Source: an uncultured Lachnospiraceae bacterium
Lineage (GTDB): Bacteria > Bacillota > Clostridia > Lachnospirales > Lachnospiraceae
Direction of reading: 5' to 3'
Assembly: GCA_910587895.1 (NCBI GenBank)
Contig: CAJUOE010000352.1
Coordinates: 1 to 5,406, forward strand
Length of the DNA stretch: 5,406 nucleotides
Both the position numbers and the translations under genes were made by a program. The notes under the pieces were generated by a model that was not told the DNA's origin, ran no database searches, and worked only from the letters and a program-made list of their open reading frames with translations. Positions 5,306 through 5,406 of the stretch are shown here, in pieces; within the stretch, counting starts at the first letter, position 1, and the number at the start of each line of letters is the position of its first letter.

Positions 5306-5327
5306 TCCTTTCTGGAAACGGAAAGGA
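5306..5327 (+). promoter_or_regulatory. GNRA-capped hairpin that buries the toxin ribosome binding site
   Basis: TCCTTTC (5306-5312) pairs perfectly with GAAAGGA (5321-5327). A U-G pair (5313/5320) and a G-C pair (5314/5319) extend the stem to 9 bp, closed by a GAAA tetraloop (5315-5318). The 3' arm contains the AAAGGA of the ribosome binding site AAAGGAGG (5322-5329) for the ATG at 5335. Translation should therefore be restricted unless the stem opens. Confidence 0.75.
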
Positions 5328-5334
5328 GGTCGGT

Positions 5335-5406
5335 ATGAATACGTTAGAAGTGCTTACGTTGGTGCTGGTGATTTTTGCAGCCTTGACATACATAGACAAT
5401 AAACAC
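5335..5406 (+). CDS. Putative holin-like small toxin, partial (3' end outside window)
   Basis: The frame starts at the ATG 5335-5337, five bases after a strong AAAGGAGG, and stays open for 24 codons to the window end. The visible peptide MNTLEVLTLVLVIFAALTYIDNKH is one hydrophobic helix (about residues 5-19) followed by the YIDxK/R end typical of the very short 'putative holin-like toxin' proteins of Firmicutes, usually 30-40 residues. Relatives such as TxpA and BsrG of Bacillus subtilis are type I toxins: membrane-damaging peptides silenced by an antisense RNA that overlaps the 3' end of the toxin mRNA. Here that antisense gene would lie beyond the window, so the toxin-antitoxin assignment is inference. 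The hairpin over the ribosome binding site supports tight translational control. No link to the upstream hemZ unit is apparent; it has its own promoter. Confidence 0.75.
   Translation, partial: MNTLEVLTLVLVIFAALTYIDNKH

Noticed and set aside
1..5406. CRISPR array, tRNA, rRNA or complete insertion sequence
   Set aside because: No regularly spaced repeats, cloverleaf, rRNA-like stretch or transposase frame was seen on either strand.

Overview
The window looks like a chromosomal piece from a low-to-mid GC Gram-positive anaerobe, most likely a gut Lachnospiraceae (Clostridia). The reasons are the strong AGGAGG-type ribosome binding sites, consensus sigma-A promoters, the MBL-fold hydrolase / hemZ gene pair, a preQ1-I riboswitch, and a holin-like small toxin of the kind common in this group. 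The family assignment is inference; no rRNA or other taxonomic marker is present.

Left edge (1-438): the minus strand carries the first ~75 codons of a membrane-anchored hypothetical protein, followed by an unrelated tail and an early stop. It appears to be a broken copy of a protein often found with mobile elements. It has its own promoter, overlapped by a perfect Spo0A-like box.

Queuosine unit (439-2078, minus strand): a promoter, a preQ1-I riboswitch aptamer, an intrinsic-terminator-like hairpin, a radical SAM gene resembling queuine lyase (QueL), and a YhhQ-family 7-deazapurine transporter gene that overlaps it by 11 nt. The logic is consistent: a transporter and a lyase that together would salvage queuosine precursors, under control of the pathway metabolite preQ1.

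Divergent promoter (2050-2101): the palindromic hexamer TTGCAA sits exactly 17 bp from a perfect TATAAT on both strands. One -35 box therefore appears to serve two divergent promoters.

Plus-strand unit (2096-5159): a ~130-nt leader, a gene of unknown function (222 aa), a glyoxalase II-like metallo-hydrolase and hemZ (an oxygen-independent coproporphyrinogen oxidase-like radical SAM enzyme). HemZ has an unusual 39-bp in-frame tandem duplication in its N-terminal part.

Right edge (5160-5406): about 175 bp without a gene, holding a promoter, another Spo0A-like box and a GNRA-capped hairpin that buries the ribosome binding site of a small hydrophobic holin-like (putative type I) toxin. The toxin runs off the window.
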